IMG/VR virus record: IMGVR_UViG_3300037071_003609
Coordinates: 1-20,616 of that record
Length of the DNA: 20,616 nucleotides
From: a virus
Reading direction: 5' to 3' (one strand)
The notes beneath the pieces were generated by a model. That model searched no databases. It saw only the letters and a list, made by a program, of their open reading frames with translations, and was not told the DNA's origin. Numbering within the stretch: the stretch's first letter is position 1; every line of letters begins with the position of its first letter. A program made the translations under genes and the position numbers. Below are positions 7,682-14,000 of the stretch, piece by piece.

Positions 7682-8056
7682 ATGAACTTCTACGACGATT
7701 TCCTGAAAGGCGCACAGTATACGAGTAGCGGAGGCAGTTCGTTTAACATGGACCAAATGCGCGCCGCGCAGCAGCGCATGAACGATTTGCTGGGGCGAGA
7801 GATCCGCGACGAGTGGGGCGGGGTGCAAGGCCACGAGTTGAGCCAAGACGAGAAGATGCGGCTGGAGGTGAAGCGGATCGGCAACATTTGTTTGCAAGCC
7901 AAGGACGAGGGCTGGGTCGCTAGCGCGACGGCCACAGGGGGAAACTATCGGGTGAGTTTTGCGAAGGGCGAGCGGGTCGTGAGCGAGACAGGGGACAGTC
8001 TGAAACTGGCGCTGGCGAAAGCGGCGATCACACTCGGAAAGCAACTGGAGCGATGA
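7682..8056 (+). CDS. Small protein after terminase, unknown
   Basis: 124 aa, starting two bases after the terL stop and ending in an ATGA overlap. The first part is helical (QMRAAQQRMNDLLGREIRDEW). The second half, LQAKDEGWVASATATGGNYRVSF...GDSLKLALAKAAITLGKQL, looks like a small alpha/beta fold. No membrane segment or cysteine motif is present. Its position between terminase and portal is where small packaging or connector genes lie, but no family is recognised. Confidence 0.68.
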   Translation: MNFYDDFLKGAQYTSSGGSSFNMDQMRAAQQRMNDLLGREIRDEWGGVQGHELSQDEKMRLEVKRIGNICLQAKDEGWVASATATGGNYRVSFAKGERVVSETGDSLKLALAKAAITLGKQLER

Positions 8057-8247
8057 CGCAGACGGAGTTCAACAATTTGCCGGGGTTGCTCACGTTGAGT
8101 GTGTTTCGTGAAGTCACGGGGTTGAGCAAAGAGAACGTGGGGCAGTTGGTGAAGAGCAAGGAGTTGAAGGTGTGGATGGCGCGGCAGGACGGGCGGCGCC
8201 GGTTTTACAAGTCGGACGCGGCGCGGATTGCGGGCTTTAAGCTATGA
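8053..8247 (+). CDS. Helix-turn-helix protein, candidate small terminase or regulator
   Basis: 64 aa, in ATGA overlaps on both sides. It reads as a small MerR/excisionase-like winged helix: LTLSVFREVTGLSKENVGQLVKSKEL is a helix-turn-helix, and RQDGRRRFYKSDAARIAGFKL is the wing plus final helix. No other small terminase is seen next to the large subunit, so this DNA-binding protein is a candidate for that role. Equally it could be an excisionase or a regulator. The HTH is seen; the role is inference. Confidence 0.7.
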   Translation: MTQTEFNNLPGLLTLSVFREVTGLSKENVGQLVKSKELKVWMARQDGRRRFYKSDAARIAGFKL

Positions 8248-8594
8248 ATACATTCACACAGGCAGCGGCGGTGCTCGCGTTGAAAAAGATGTTCACGCAA
8301 AACTATTTCGACATCTGCACGATCGACTCGCTGGTGAAGGCCTCGGGCGTGCTCGTGCCGCCGGAAACGTATGCGGCGTGGCGTCTGTTGCATTGCGTGC
8401 ATTACGACACGATGTCGCCGGAATTTCGCGCGGCGTTGATGGAGCAAGTGATCGAGACATTCAAGGCCGGGCCGGCTTTCGACGTGAACCGGTTGAATGA
8501 GATTGCCGGCTGCACGGCCTACCTTGAACCGCAGGAATCGAAATCGACCACGCTCGTCATTGTGCAGAAGGAGCGGAAGTGGTTGCCGTGGTGA
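8244..8594 (+). CDS. Small protein before portal, unknown
   Basis: 116 aa, starting in an ATGA overlap. It is helical in its first two thirds (VPPETYAAWRLLHCVHY, then FRAALMEQVIETFKAG) and ends in TTLVIVQKERKWLPW. No domain is recognised. The stop codon lies within the first bases of the 46-bp repeat, and a 92-base gap to the portal gene follows. It could be a connector or packaging accessory protein by position only. Confidence 0.66.
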   Translation: MNTFTQAAAVLALKKMFTQNYFDICTIDSLVKASGVLVPPETYAAWRLLHCVHYDTMSPEFRAALMEQVIETFKAGPAFDVNRLNEIAGCTAYLEPQESKSTTLVIVQKERKWLPW

Positions 8595-8636
8595 TCAAAG
8601 GAAAGTTGGTCGGGTTCGGTCGGGTTCGGTCGGGTT
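8591..8636 (+). repeat. 46-bp direct repeat, copy 1, with three 10-bp iterons
   Basis: This stretch is identical over 46 bases to 12567-12612. It begins GTGATCAAAGGAAAGTTG and runs into three tandem copies of GGTCGGGTTC (8608-8637), one unit per helical turn. Copy 1 overlaps the stop codon of the upstream gene and lies about 50 bases before the portal start. The repeated sequence, the helical phasing and the place ahead of large late genes suggest a protein-binding or late-promoter element. Confidence 0.85.
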
Positions 8637-8637
8637 C

Positions 8638-8686
8638 GGCACACTGCGTGTGGTGCCACTATTTGGTTTTGGTGTAAACGGCGCTC
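8638..8686 (+). other. Leader between repeat and portal gene: weak hairpin and half-palindrome
   Basis: A short imperfect hairpin, GGCAC...GTGCC (8638-8657), is followed by a T-rich stretch and then GTGTAAAC (8672-8679). That octamer equals the left half of the 16-bp site at 10823, but the right half is absent. No clear -35/-10 pair or Shine-Dalgarno precedes the portal ATG. Confidence 0.35.
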
Positions 8687-10822
8687 ATGCGAGAACGGCA
8701 TCCGAAGTATCGGGAGAACGCGACGGCGGAACCGGACATTAATTTGTTGAAGGAGGAATTCGAGTGGGCGGTGGAGAAGCGGGACTCGAATTATTTCACG
8801 CGCAACCGGATCAATTACAACACGCGCCGGTGCATTTGGCCCAATCAATCGTCGGACGGCCGGAAGTGGGCGGCCTACAAGGGGCAGGAGATTTTTCCAT
8901 GGAAGGGCGCGAGCGACGCGCGCGTGCCGTTGGTCGACATGTATATCAACGAGGACGTGGCCAAGCTCATGGTGGTGTGGCGGCGCATGAAAATTCTCGT
9001 GAGCGGGACGGAAGCAAACGACCACAATTTTGCCAACCGAATGACGCAGGTGTTGCGCTGGATGAAGTACACGCAGATGCGCGAGGCGCGCCGGGAAATG
9101 CGGTTGCTCTGCAATTACATGCTCGAGCGCGGGGCGGCCGCGCTGGGCGTGTGCTGGGAAAAGAAGCGGCAACTGGGTTACGAAACGATCGACCTCGAGA
9201 CGATCCAGGGGGCGGCGATGGAAGTCCAGCAGGGGCAGATCGACGGGTTGCCGCCGGGCATGGAACCGGACGAGCTCATGGAATTGCCGGAGCTGATCCT
9301 GAGGCCGAACCAGGAGAAGCGCGCGGTCGCCATCGCGCACAAGTTTTATCCGGACGTGACGAAGGAACGATTGACCAAGGCGGTCCGCGATTTGCGCACG
9401 ACCGGGACGGCGCGTTTTCCACGGCCGTATGTGGTGCGGAATCGGCCGGTCATGACCGCCTTTGCGTTGAATGAGGATTTGTTCATCGCGCCGGAAGCGA
9501 TGGACATTCGCGACGCGCGCACGATCGACCGGTTGGAGCTGCTGACGGAAACGGACTTGCGCGAGCGCATCACGGGATCGGACTGGAGCCCGGGCTGGGT
9601 TGAGGAAATGATCGAGTTCCAGCGCGGCAAGGTGCCGATGAATTTCCACGGCCAGGTGTTGCGCGCCAATCTGCTGCGATCGACGGGCCAGGGCACACTG
9701 AACACGGACAAGTTGTTTGCGGTGGTGCACGGCTACCGACGCCGACATGACGCGGAGGGCGTGCCCGGTTTGTATTACACCTGTTATTCGCCGTTCATGA
9801 CCGAGAGCTACGCCTATCACGCGCTGCTCGATTATGACCATGGCGAAAATCCGTTTACGCTGTTCGAGCGCGAGACGCTGAGCCGAGGCCTCGATGATTC
9901 GCGCGGCGTGGGCGAATGCCTGCACACGCACCAGCAGCATATCAAAGCGGAATGGGACGGGCGCATTGACCGCTCGAGCATCGCGACGTTGCCGCCGTTC
10001 TATCATCCGGAAGGCCTGGCACCGGAGAACTGGGGCCCGGGCGTGAAAGTGCCGACGATGCGGCCGGATGATTACGGGTTTATGGCGACGCCAAAGTACG
10101 ATCCGGGCAGCGCCGAGGTGCAACAGTTCGTGGGGCGTTTCGCGGCGCGTTACGTGGGCCGGCCGGTGGACGAGGAGAACGTTGTCGAGTCGCAGATCAT
10201 GGGGCAGGACCAGGCGGACAATTTCATGGGGAACGTGGGCGAGGCGGACACGCAGATCCTGAAGTTGATGCAGCAATACATGCCCGAGAATTTTTATTAT
10301 CGGGTGGTGGGATCGAGCAAGGCGAAGAGCATCCGAGCCACACGCGAGGAAATCCAGGGCCAATTCGACGTGGCCGTGGGTTACAGCGTGGGCGACCTGA
10401 ATCCGGAACAGGTAAAGGCCAAGCTGGATTACATCGAGAAGGCGCTGCAGTGGGACGTGACCGGACGCATCGACCGCGACGCGGTGTTGGAACTGGGCTT
10501 TGATTTGATCGACCCGAACATGGGAGAGCGGGTGTTGCGCCCGGCGCAGGAGGCCGCGCAGGCCGAGCTCGAGGACGAGGACAGCGTGCTGTCGCGCATG
10601 GCGACAGGGATCGGCACGAACATCAAGCCGGGCCAGGCGTATCAAATGCGCCTGCAGCGCTTGCAGCAACGACTGATGAACAGCCCGAAACTGCAGCAGC
10701 AATACCAGCAGGACGAGACGTTCAAGGAGCTCGTCGACACGCGCGTGAAACAGTTGAGCCACCAGCTCGAGCAAAAGGAGAATGCGCGCATCGGAGTCCT
10801 GGGCGGGCAGAGCATGAGTTGA
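8687..10822 (+). CDS. Portal protein
   Basis: 711 aa, close to the size of large P22-like portals. It has the typical portal features: an early LLKEEFEWAVEKRDSNYF and FPWKGASDARVPLVDMYI stretch, a long mixed alpha/beta body with repeated Trp/Tyr motifs, and a Gln-rich helical C-terminus (RLQQRLMNSPKLQQQYQQD) such as builds the barrel. It forms the dodecameric ring at one vertex, through which the terminase pumps DNA and to which the tail attaches (family knowledge). It follows terL and precedes the scaffold and capsid genes, in the canonical order. The start ATG at 8687 has no obvious Shine-Dalgarno. A 16-bp palindromic site begins directly at its stop codon. Confidence 0.8.
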   Translation: MRERHPKYRENATAEPDINLLKEEFEWAVEKRDSNYFTRNRINYNTRRCIWPNQSSDGRKWAAYKGQEIFPWKGASDARVPLVDMYINEDVAKLMVVWRRMKILVSGTEANDHNFANRMTQVLRWMKYTQMREARREMRLLCNYMLERGAAALGVCWEKKRQLGYETIDLETIQGAAMEVQQGQIDGLPPGMEPDELMELPELILRPNQEKRAVAIAHKFYPDVTKERLTKAVRDLRTTGTARFPRPYVVRNRPVMTAFALNEDLFIAPEAMDIRDARTIDRLELLTETDLRERITGSDWSPGWVEEMIEFQRGKVPMNFHGQVLRANLLRSTGQGTLNTDKLFAVVHGYRRRHDAEGVPGLYYTCYSPFMTESYAYHALLDYDHGENPFTLFERETLSRGLDDSRGVGECLHTHQQHIKAEWDGRIDRSSIATLPPFYHPEGLAPENWGPGVKVPTMRPDDYGFMATPKYDPGSAEVQQFVGRFAARYVGRPVDEENVVESQIMGQDQADNFMGNVGEADTQILKLMQQYMPENFYYRVVGSSKAKSIRATREEIQGQFDVAVGYSVGDLNPEQVKAKLDYIEKALQWDVTGRIDRDAVLELGFDLIDPNMGERVLRPAQEAAQAELEDEDSVLSRMATGIGTNIKPGQAYQMRLQRLQQRLMNSPKLQQQYQQDETFKELVDTRVKQLSHQLEQKENARIGVLGGQSMS

Positions 10823-10838
10823 GTGTAAACGTTTGGAC
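10823..10838 (+). promoter_or_regulatory. 16-bp near-palindrome, site 3 (after portal)
   Basis: GTGTAAACGTTTGGAC, two mismatches from the consensus. It fills most of the 24-base gap between the portal stop and the next gene. Confidence 0.65.
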
Positions 10839-10846
10839 GAATTTGC

Positions 10847-11236
10847 ATGAAGAGCAAACGGAATACGACGCGCGTAAACGCGCAAAAGGAAACGCCGGCC
10901 GCGGCCGTGGCAGAGGAGAGAGCTGCGGCCGCGCCGCCGCGGGGGACGTATGCGCGCGCGATGGCGGAGGCGAAAACGATGGATCCGCAGGAGATGGCGG
11001 CCACGCTGCGATTGCTGGCGATGGATCCGCGGTTTGCGGCGGTCCTGGCCTTTCTGTGGATGCGCCGGGAAAGCTACGTGAAATCGGCGAGCGCGCAGAA
11101 GTTCGCCACGCATCACGGTGTGCTCGCCCATGGCATGGGCAGCGTGAATGCGCTCGACGACACGATTGAAGCGACGCGGGCATTTTATGCCGTCGCGCGC
11201 GTCACGGGCGGGATGCAGAAGCCCCAGGAGGATTAG
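10847..11236 (+). CDS. Small protein after portal, unknown
   Basis: 129 aa. A basic, Ala-rich N-terminal tail (about 1-35) leads to a helical core with DPQEMAATLRLLAMDPRFAA, then FLWMRRESYVK and LDDTIEATRAFYAVARVTGG. The start ATG at 10847 follows the palindromic site at 10823-10838. An overlapping frame starting at 10819 was discarded. By position it may be a head accessory protein. No family is recognised with confidence. Confidence 0.66.
   Translation: MKSKRNTTRVNAQKETPAAAVAEERAAAAPPRGTYARAMAEAKTMDPQEMAATLRLLAMDPRFAAVLAFLWMRRESYVKSASAQKFATHHGVLAHGMGSVNALDDTIEATRAFYAVARVTGGMQKPQED
11226..11231 (+). promoter_or_regulatory. Strong Shine-Dalgarno AGGAGG
   Basis: AGGAGG lies 9 bases before the ATG at 11241, and it fixes that start. 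This is unusual in the window, where most genes lack a clear Shine-Dalgarno or rely on overlap with the gene upstream. Confidence 0.75.
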
Positions 11237-11240
11237 CCCG

Positions 11241-11498
11241 ATGCCGTCGCGATACATGACCACGGAGCAGCGGGAGATGAAGAATTGCAAACGGCACACC
11301 TGTTCCCGTTGTGGCGCGACGTTCAGTTGCAAAACGAAGTGCTGGGCGCACATGGACAATGATTGCCCCAAAAGACCGAATTTAAGCGCGGGGACTTGCG
11401 AGACGGTAACGTCCGCAGACGTGGAAGCCGTAACCGATGACTACGGCCAGTACGTAAGGGGGTCCTCGCGCTTTGCACTTGGCCACAAAGGGACGTAG
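11241..11498 (+). CDS. C2HC zinc-finger small protein
   Basis: 85 aa from the ATG at 11241, chosen over earlier in-frame codons because of the AGGAGG 9 bases upstream. Residues about 21-42 form a classical-type finger, CSRCGATFSCKTKCWAHMDN followed by DC: C-x2-C-x12-H-x4-C with Phe at the usual core position. The C-terminal half is less structured and ends RGSSRFALGHKGT. It probably binds nucleic acid or a protein partner. A strong terminator follows its stop, so it is the last gene of the transcript that passes the portal. Confidence 0.68.
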   Translation: MPSRYMTTEQREMKNCKRHTCSRCGATFSCKTKCWAHMDNDCPKRPNLSAGTCETVTSADVEAVTDDYGQYVRGSSRFALGHKGT

Positions 11499-11508
11499 CC
11501 ATACGGGA

Positions 11509-11551
11509 GAGCGGCGGGGTCGACGTGGAACTCACCTCGCCGCTCTTTTTT
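11509..11551 (+). terminator. Intrinsic terminator
   Basis: A 12-bp stem (GAGCGGCGGGGT at 11509-11520 pairing with ACCTCGCCGCTC at 11534-11545, with one G-T pair) has a 13-base loop and is followed by TTTTTT. It closes the transcript carrying the portal and the two small genes after it. Confidence 0.88.
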
Positions 11552-11555
11552 GGCT

Positions 11556-11589
11556 TTGACAAGATTTTTGGAGTGTCTGATTCTATTGT
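11556..11589 (+). promoter_or_regulatory. Candidate sigma-70-type promoter, leaderless
   Basis: A perfect TTGACA -35 (11556-11561) is followed at 17 bases by a weak GATTCT -10 (11579-11584). TATTGT (11584-11589) is an alternative but at a long spacing. The next ATG is only 7-12 bases further on, with no Shine-Dalgarno, so a leaderless transcript would result. It lies straight after a terminator. Confidence 0.5.
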
Positions 11590-11595
11590 CACCCT

Positions 11596-11883
11596 ATGGA
11601 AAGTCATGTGACAGCAAAGGCGGAGTGCCCCGAATGTTTCTATCAAGTGGACCGCGCGGCCGGATTACAGGATCCATCGTTGAGGCCTGATCCGGGCGAC
11701 GTAACCCTGTGCTTTAATTGTGGCGCGATTCTGGTGTTTGAGGAGGCGGACCAGGTGCGCCAACCCACAGAGGAGGAGCGCATTGAAGCTGAAAGACATA
11801 AGGTCCTCATGCGTTACCGCCGGATCCTGCTGCAGGACATAGCAGCACGCAAACGCGAGGGCAAATTGCCGAAAAGCCGATGA
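11596..11883 (+). CDS. Zinc-ribbon small protein, first gene of cargo-like block
   Basis: 95 aa. Two CxxC pairs, CPEC near residue 12 and CFNC near residue 39, are typical of a zinc ribbon. The C-terminal half is a charged helix (TEEERIEAERHKVLMRYRR). The ATG at 11596 is kept because the candidate promoter ends only a few bases upstream. It opens a block bounded by two terminators and ends in an ATGA overlap with the next gene. The function is unknown. A regulator or an adaptor to host RNA polymerase would fit the ribbon-plus-helix form, but this is speculation. Confidence 0.7.
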   Translation: MESHVTAKAECPECFYQVDRAAGLQDPSLRPDPGDVTLCFNCGAILVFEEADQVRQPTEEERIEAERHKVLMRYRRILLQDIAARKREGKLPKSR

Positions 11884-11984
11884 AGGTTTTTCTAATTCTC
11901 GGAACGCTCGCCAGTGTGCTGTGGTTTGCCTGGGCGACGCGGGAGCTGCGACGGGTGCGCCGGCAACGGAAGGGGCAGCGATGA
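11880..11984 (+). CDS. 34-aa single-pass membrane peptide
   Basis: The start overlaps the previous stop (ATGA) and the end overlaps the next start (ATGA). The sequence is a hydrophobic N-terminal helix (VFLILGTLASVLWFAWA) followed by a strongly basic tail (RELRRVRRQRKGQR), so it is a membrane-anchored peptide with the tail probably in the cytoplasm. The overlaps on both sides argue for a real gene. Small phage membrane peptides of this shape can act in superinfection exclusion, lysis or as toxins; none is shown here. Confidence 0.6.
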   Translation: MKVFLILGTLASVLWFAWATRELRRVRRQRKGQR

Positions 11985-12112
11985 ACCCGCACCAACGAAG
12001 AGCGATCGAGAATCATTGCCGGCTCGCCGGCGAAACGTTACAGCCCAAGTTTGCCCGACTGTTACCGAGTGGAATCACGATCGTGCTGACCGTGAACTCG
12101 GGTTACGAGTGA
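11981..12112 (+). CDS. 43-aa small protein, unknown
   Basis: Starts in an ATGA overlap with the membrane-peptide gene and ends six bases before the next start. The sequence is basic at the N-terminus (MNPHQRRAIENHCRLAGE), then hydrophobic/beta-like (LLPSGITIVLTVNSGYE). The layout supports it more than its content does, and no family is recognised. Confidence 0.5.
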   Translation: MNPHQRRAIENHCRLAGETLQPKFARLLPSGITIVLTVNSGYE

Positions 12113-12118
12113 CTGGAG

Positions 12119-12406
12119 ATGAATTTCGGCGGGCCCGTGTGGCACGCCAGTGCAGCCCATGCTCCGGAGCGCCGCTTGAAAGCGACGGTGGTCGACGAGT
12201 TGGCCGGAGTTGGAGACGCGGGCCTGGGCGAATGGCATGAATGGAGCGGCAAGGCGTATCACGTGCGCCGGCGTTTGAGTGAGGACGAGCAAAAGCTCGT
12301 CGGGCCAGTCATCGACATTAGGGGCACAGTCGAAGCCACCATGCGATTGATGCCAGTGCAGCGAATACTGCCGGCCAATTGGGGCGAGTATCGAAAGGGC
12401 GGATAG
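12119..12406 (+). CDS. Small protein, unknown, last gene of cargo-like block
   Basis: 95 aa, starting six bases after the previous stop, with CTGGAG just upstream as a weak Shine-Dalgarno. The content is mixed, with several Trp residues (HEWSGKAYHVRRRLSEDEQKL) and a C-terminal VQRILPANWGEYRKGG. No domain is recognised. It closes the block between the terminator at 11509 and the terminator-like hairpin at 12515. Confidence 0.6.
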   Translation: MNFGGPVWHASAAHAPERRLKATVVDELAGVGDAGLGEWHEWSGKAYHVRRRLSEDEQKLVGPVIDIRGTVEATMRLMPVQRILPANWGEYRKGG

Positions 12407-12427
12407 AATTTTTCGTGCGGTGCAGAA

Positions 12428-12468
12428 GGCCGGCGGGTCCCGCCTAAAGTGAAAACCTGCCCGCGGCC
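12428..12468 (+). other. Strong hairpin, possibly part of a small RNA
   Basis: GGCCGGCGGG (12428-12437) pairs with CCCGCGGCC (12460-12468), giving 9 bp with one bulged G. A competing smaller palindrome, GGCGGGTCCCGCC, is nested at 12432-12444. No U-tract follows, so it is not a simple terminator. Confidence 0.5.
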
Positions 12469-12514
12469 GGGTGGTCAGAGTGCAACGTGTTTAGCGTCAC
12501 CCCACCGGACGAGA

Positions 12515-12562
12515 GCGGCGCGCTGAGCGGCTAAAGCAACCTCCAGCGCGCCGCATTCTTTT
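12515..12562 (+). terminator. Probable intrinsic terminator
   Basis: A perfect 11-bp stem GCGGCGCGCTG / CAGCGCGCCGC (12515-12525 with 12544-12554) has an 18-base loop and is followed by ATTCTTTT. The sequence before the stem, GAGAGCGGCG, is shared with the terminator at 11509. It ends the four-gene block before the scaffold gene. Confidence 0.72.
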
Positions 12563-12566
12563 GTAC

Positions 12567-12612
12567 GTGATCAAAGGAAAGTTGGTCGGGTTCGGTCGGG
12601 TTCGGTCGGGTT
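12567..12612 (+). repeat. 46-bp direct repeat, copy 2, with three 10-bp iterons
   Basis: Identical to 8591-8636 over 46 bases, with units GGTCGGGTTC at 12584, 12594 and 12604 (the last base of the third differs). It begins 4 bases after the terminator's T-tract and about 107 bases before the scaffold start. That is where transcription would have to restart for the capsid genes. Confidence 0.85.
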
Positions 12613-12718
12613 TGGGACAGGGGGTCTTGCACGGTTGCGCTGCTGCGCAGTAAGAGCGCGGGTGTGAGCAACAAACCATACGGACGCTTAAAAATGTAGC
12701 GGACGAGGAAATGCACCC

Positions 12719-13963
12719 ATGAAAACCCAAGCCACTAATACACCCAACACCTCCACTGCTGCCGCGCCTGCTCCTGAAGCCGGCGCGGCGGCGAGCAACG
12801 GCAAGCCTGTAACTAAGTCGGGCCGAGTCGTCGCAGAACCGGAGAGTGACAACATGAGTCTCGCGGATTTAGCCGCAGGATTCACAACCAAACGTGCTGC
12901 TGCGACCACAGCGGCCACTGGTGGGAAAGGTGGGAAGGGAAACAAAGGTGCGACAGCTCAAGCAGCCGCAGAGGTGGAAACCACAGAGGAGGAACCTGTC
13001 CAGGGTGAAGAAGAACAGCCCGAGACGGAAACCGAAGTGGAAGCCACGAGCGAAGCAAATGAAACAGAGGGTGAAGGGACCGAGACGACCCAGGGCGAGG
13101 AAGGCCAAGAGGGCGAGGGCGAAGGATCGGAAACCGAAGGCGAAGACGAAGGCGAGGAACAGCCGGCCACCGCCAAGGAGTTGGAAAAGAAACTCCGAAA
13201 AGCGGCGAAGCGGATCGACAAGTTGACCGCGCGTTTACGTGAAGCCGAAGCGGGTGCGAATGCGCCGGCAAATGGCGAGACGGAACAGCGGCCGAGTGGC
13301 GATCAAGTGCTGGCGCAGCTCGAGAGCAACCTGGCGGTGTTGGAAAACGCGTTGACGTGGGTGGATGAAAACCCGGAAGGGGGCGAGTACACCGACGAGA
13401 AGGGCAACAAGCGCGAATTCACCGCGGCCGAGGCCCGCAAGATCCGGCGCAATGCTGAGTATCAGCGGACCGAGTTGCTCACGGCGAAAGCCGCGCGCAA
13501 GCAGGCAGTGCAAGCCGCGTACGCGAAAGAGCAGACCACGGCGCAGAAGGAATTCGAGCGCGCGTATGCAGAACTCGCGGACGAGGACTCCGAAACGCCG
13601 CAGGCCGTCGAGTATCGCCAAACGATCCAGATGGCCGCGCCGGCGCTGAAGCAATTCCCAGATTACAAGCTGTGGATTGCGGACGCGATTGCCGGCCGCG
13701 CTGCACGCCTGGCCAAAGTCGCGAAAACCAATGGCACGAACGGGAAACCGGGCGTGCGTGCATTGGGCGCGCCGATGACAAGGCCCAAGGGATCGACGGA
13801 ACCACCCAATGTTGTGACACGGCCGGCCGCGGGAGCAACGCGTGTAGACGCGAAGCAGAAAGCGGTGCAGGACGCGGAAAAGGACTTCGCGAAAAGCGGC
13901 AGCACCGAAGATTTAGCAAACCTGTTCTCCCGGAAAAAGCAGGCGCGGTTACAGCCTGCGTAA
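12719..13963 (+). CDS. Probable scaffolding protein
   Basis: 414 aa. The N-terminus is Ala/Thr/Pro-rich and unstructured (about 1-85). A very acidic Glu/Gly/Thr tract (about 85-148) follows, then a coiled-coil-like region (KELEKKLRKAAKRIDKLTAR and the next helices, to about 300). The C-terminus is basic (LANLFSRKKQARLQPA). This acidic/helical protein with a basic tail, directly before the capsid gene, is the classic scaffold layout: it guides prohead assembly and then leaves. No sequence family was matched, so the call rests on composition and place. GAGGAAA upstream of the ATG is a weak Shine-Dalgarno. Confidence 0.72.
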   Translation: MKTQATNTPNTSTAAAPAPEAGAAASNGKPVTKSGRVVAEPESDNMSLADLAAGFTTKRAAATTAATGGKGGKGNKGATAQAAAEVETTEEEPVQGEEEQPETETEVEATSEANETEGEGTETTQGEEGQEGEGEGSETEGEDEGEEQPATAKELEKKLRKAAKRIDKLTARLREAEAGANAPANGETEQRPSGDQVLAQLESNLAVLENALTWVDENPEGGEYTDEKGNKREFTAAEARKIRRNAEYQRTELLTAKAARKQAVQAAYAKEQTTAQKEFERAYAELADEDSETPQAVEYRQTIQMAAPALKQFPDYKLWIADAIAGRAARLAKVAKTNGTNGKPGVRALGAPMTRPKGSTEPPNVVTRPAAGATRVDAKQKAVQDAEKDFAKSGSTEDLANLFSRKKQARLQPA

Positions 13964-13965
13964 AA

Positions 13966-13980
13966 GCCACCGAGCGTGGC
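13966..13980 (+). other. Small hairpin between scaffold and capsid genes
   Basis: A 5-bp stem GCCAC / GTGGC with a CGAGC loop sits just after the scaffold stop. An A-rich leader (AGAAAAGAACGAAC) then runs into the capsid ATG. It may protect or tune the abundant capsid mRNA. Confidence 0.4.
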
Positions 13981-14000
13981 GGAAACAGAAAAGAACGAAC

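Larger units (their letters stand above)
12407..12718 (+). other. 312-base intergenic region: hairpins, terminator, repeat copy 2
   Basis: No supported gene. It holds a long hairpin (12428-12468), a terminator-like hairpin (12515-12562), the second 46-bp repeat (12567-12612), and about 100 bases leading to the scaffold gene. A weak TTGCAC-like -35 lies in that last part but has no convincing -10. Confidence 0.7.

Noticed and set aside
8591-8640. Tandem GGTCGGGTTC units as a CRISPR array
   Set aside because: There are only three contiguous 10-bp units without spacers, and the whole 46-bp element is repeated elsewhere without cas genes.
10819-11169. Alternative frame after the portal starting MSVNVWTNLHEE
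   Set aside because: It overlaps the better-supported gene at 10847, is Gly/Arg-rich and shadow-like, and its start only reflects the palindromic site sequence.
8519-11371. 950-codon open frame on the minus strand
   Set aside because: It lies opposite the portal gene and its neighbours, has a composition expected of an antisense frame in GC-rich coding DNA, and shows no domain.
12620-12660. A promoter after repeat copy 2 (TTGCAC, 17 bases, GTAAGA)
   Set aside because: The -10 matches poorly, so it is too weak to list as a feature.
12407-12718. A tRNA in the intergenic region
   Set aside because: The hairpins do not form a cloverleaf and no anticodon arm or TPsiC-like loop is visible.
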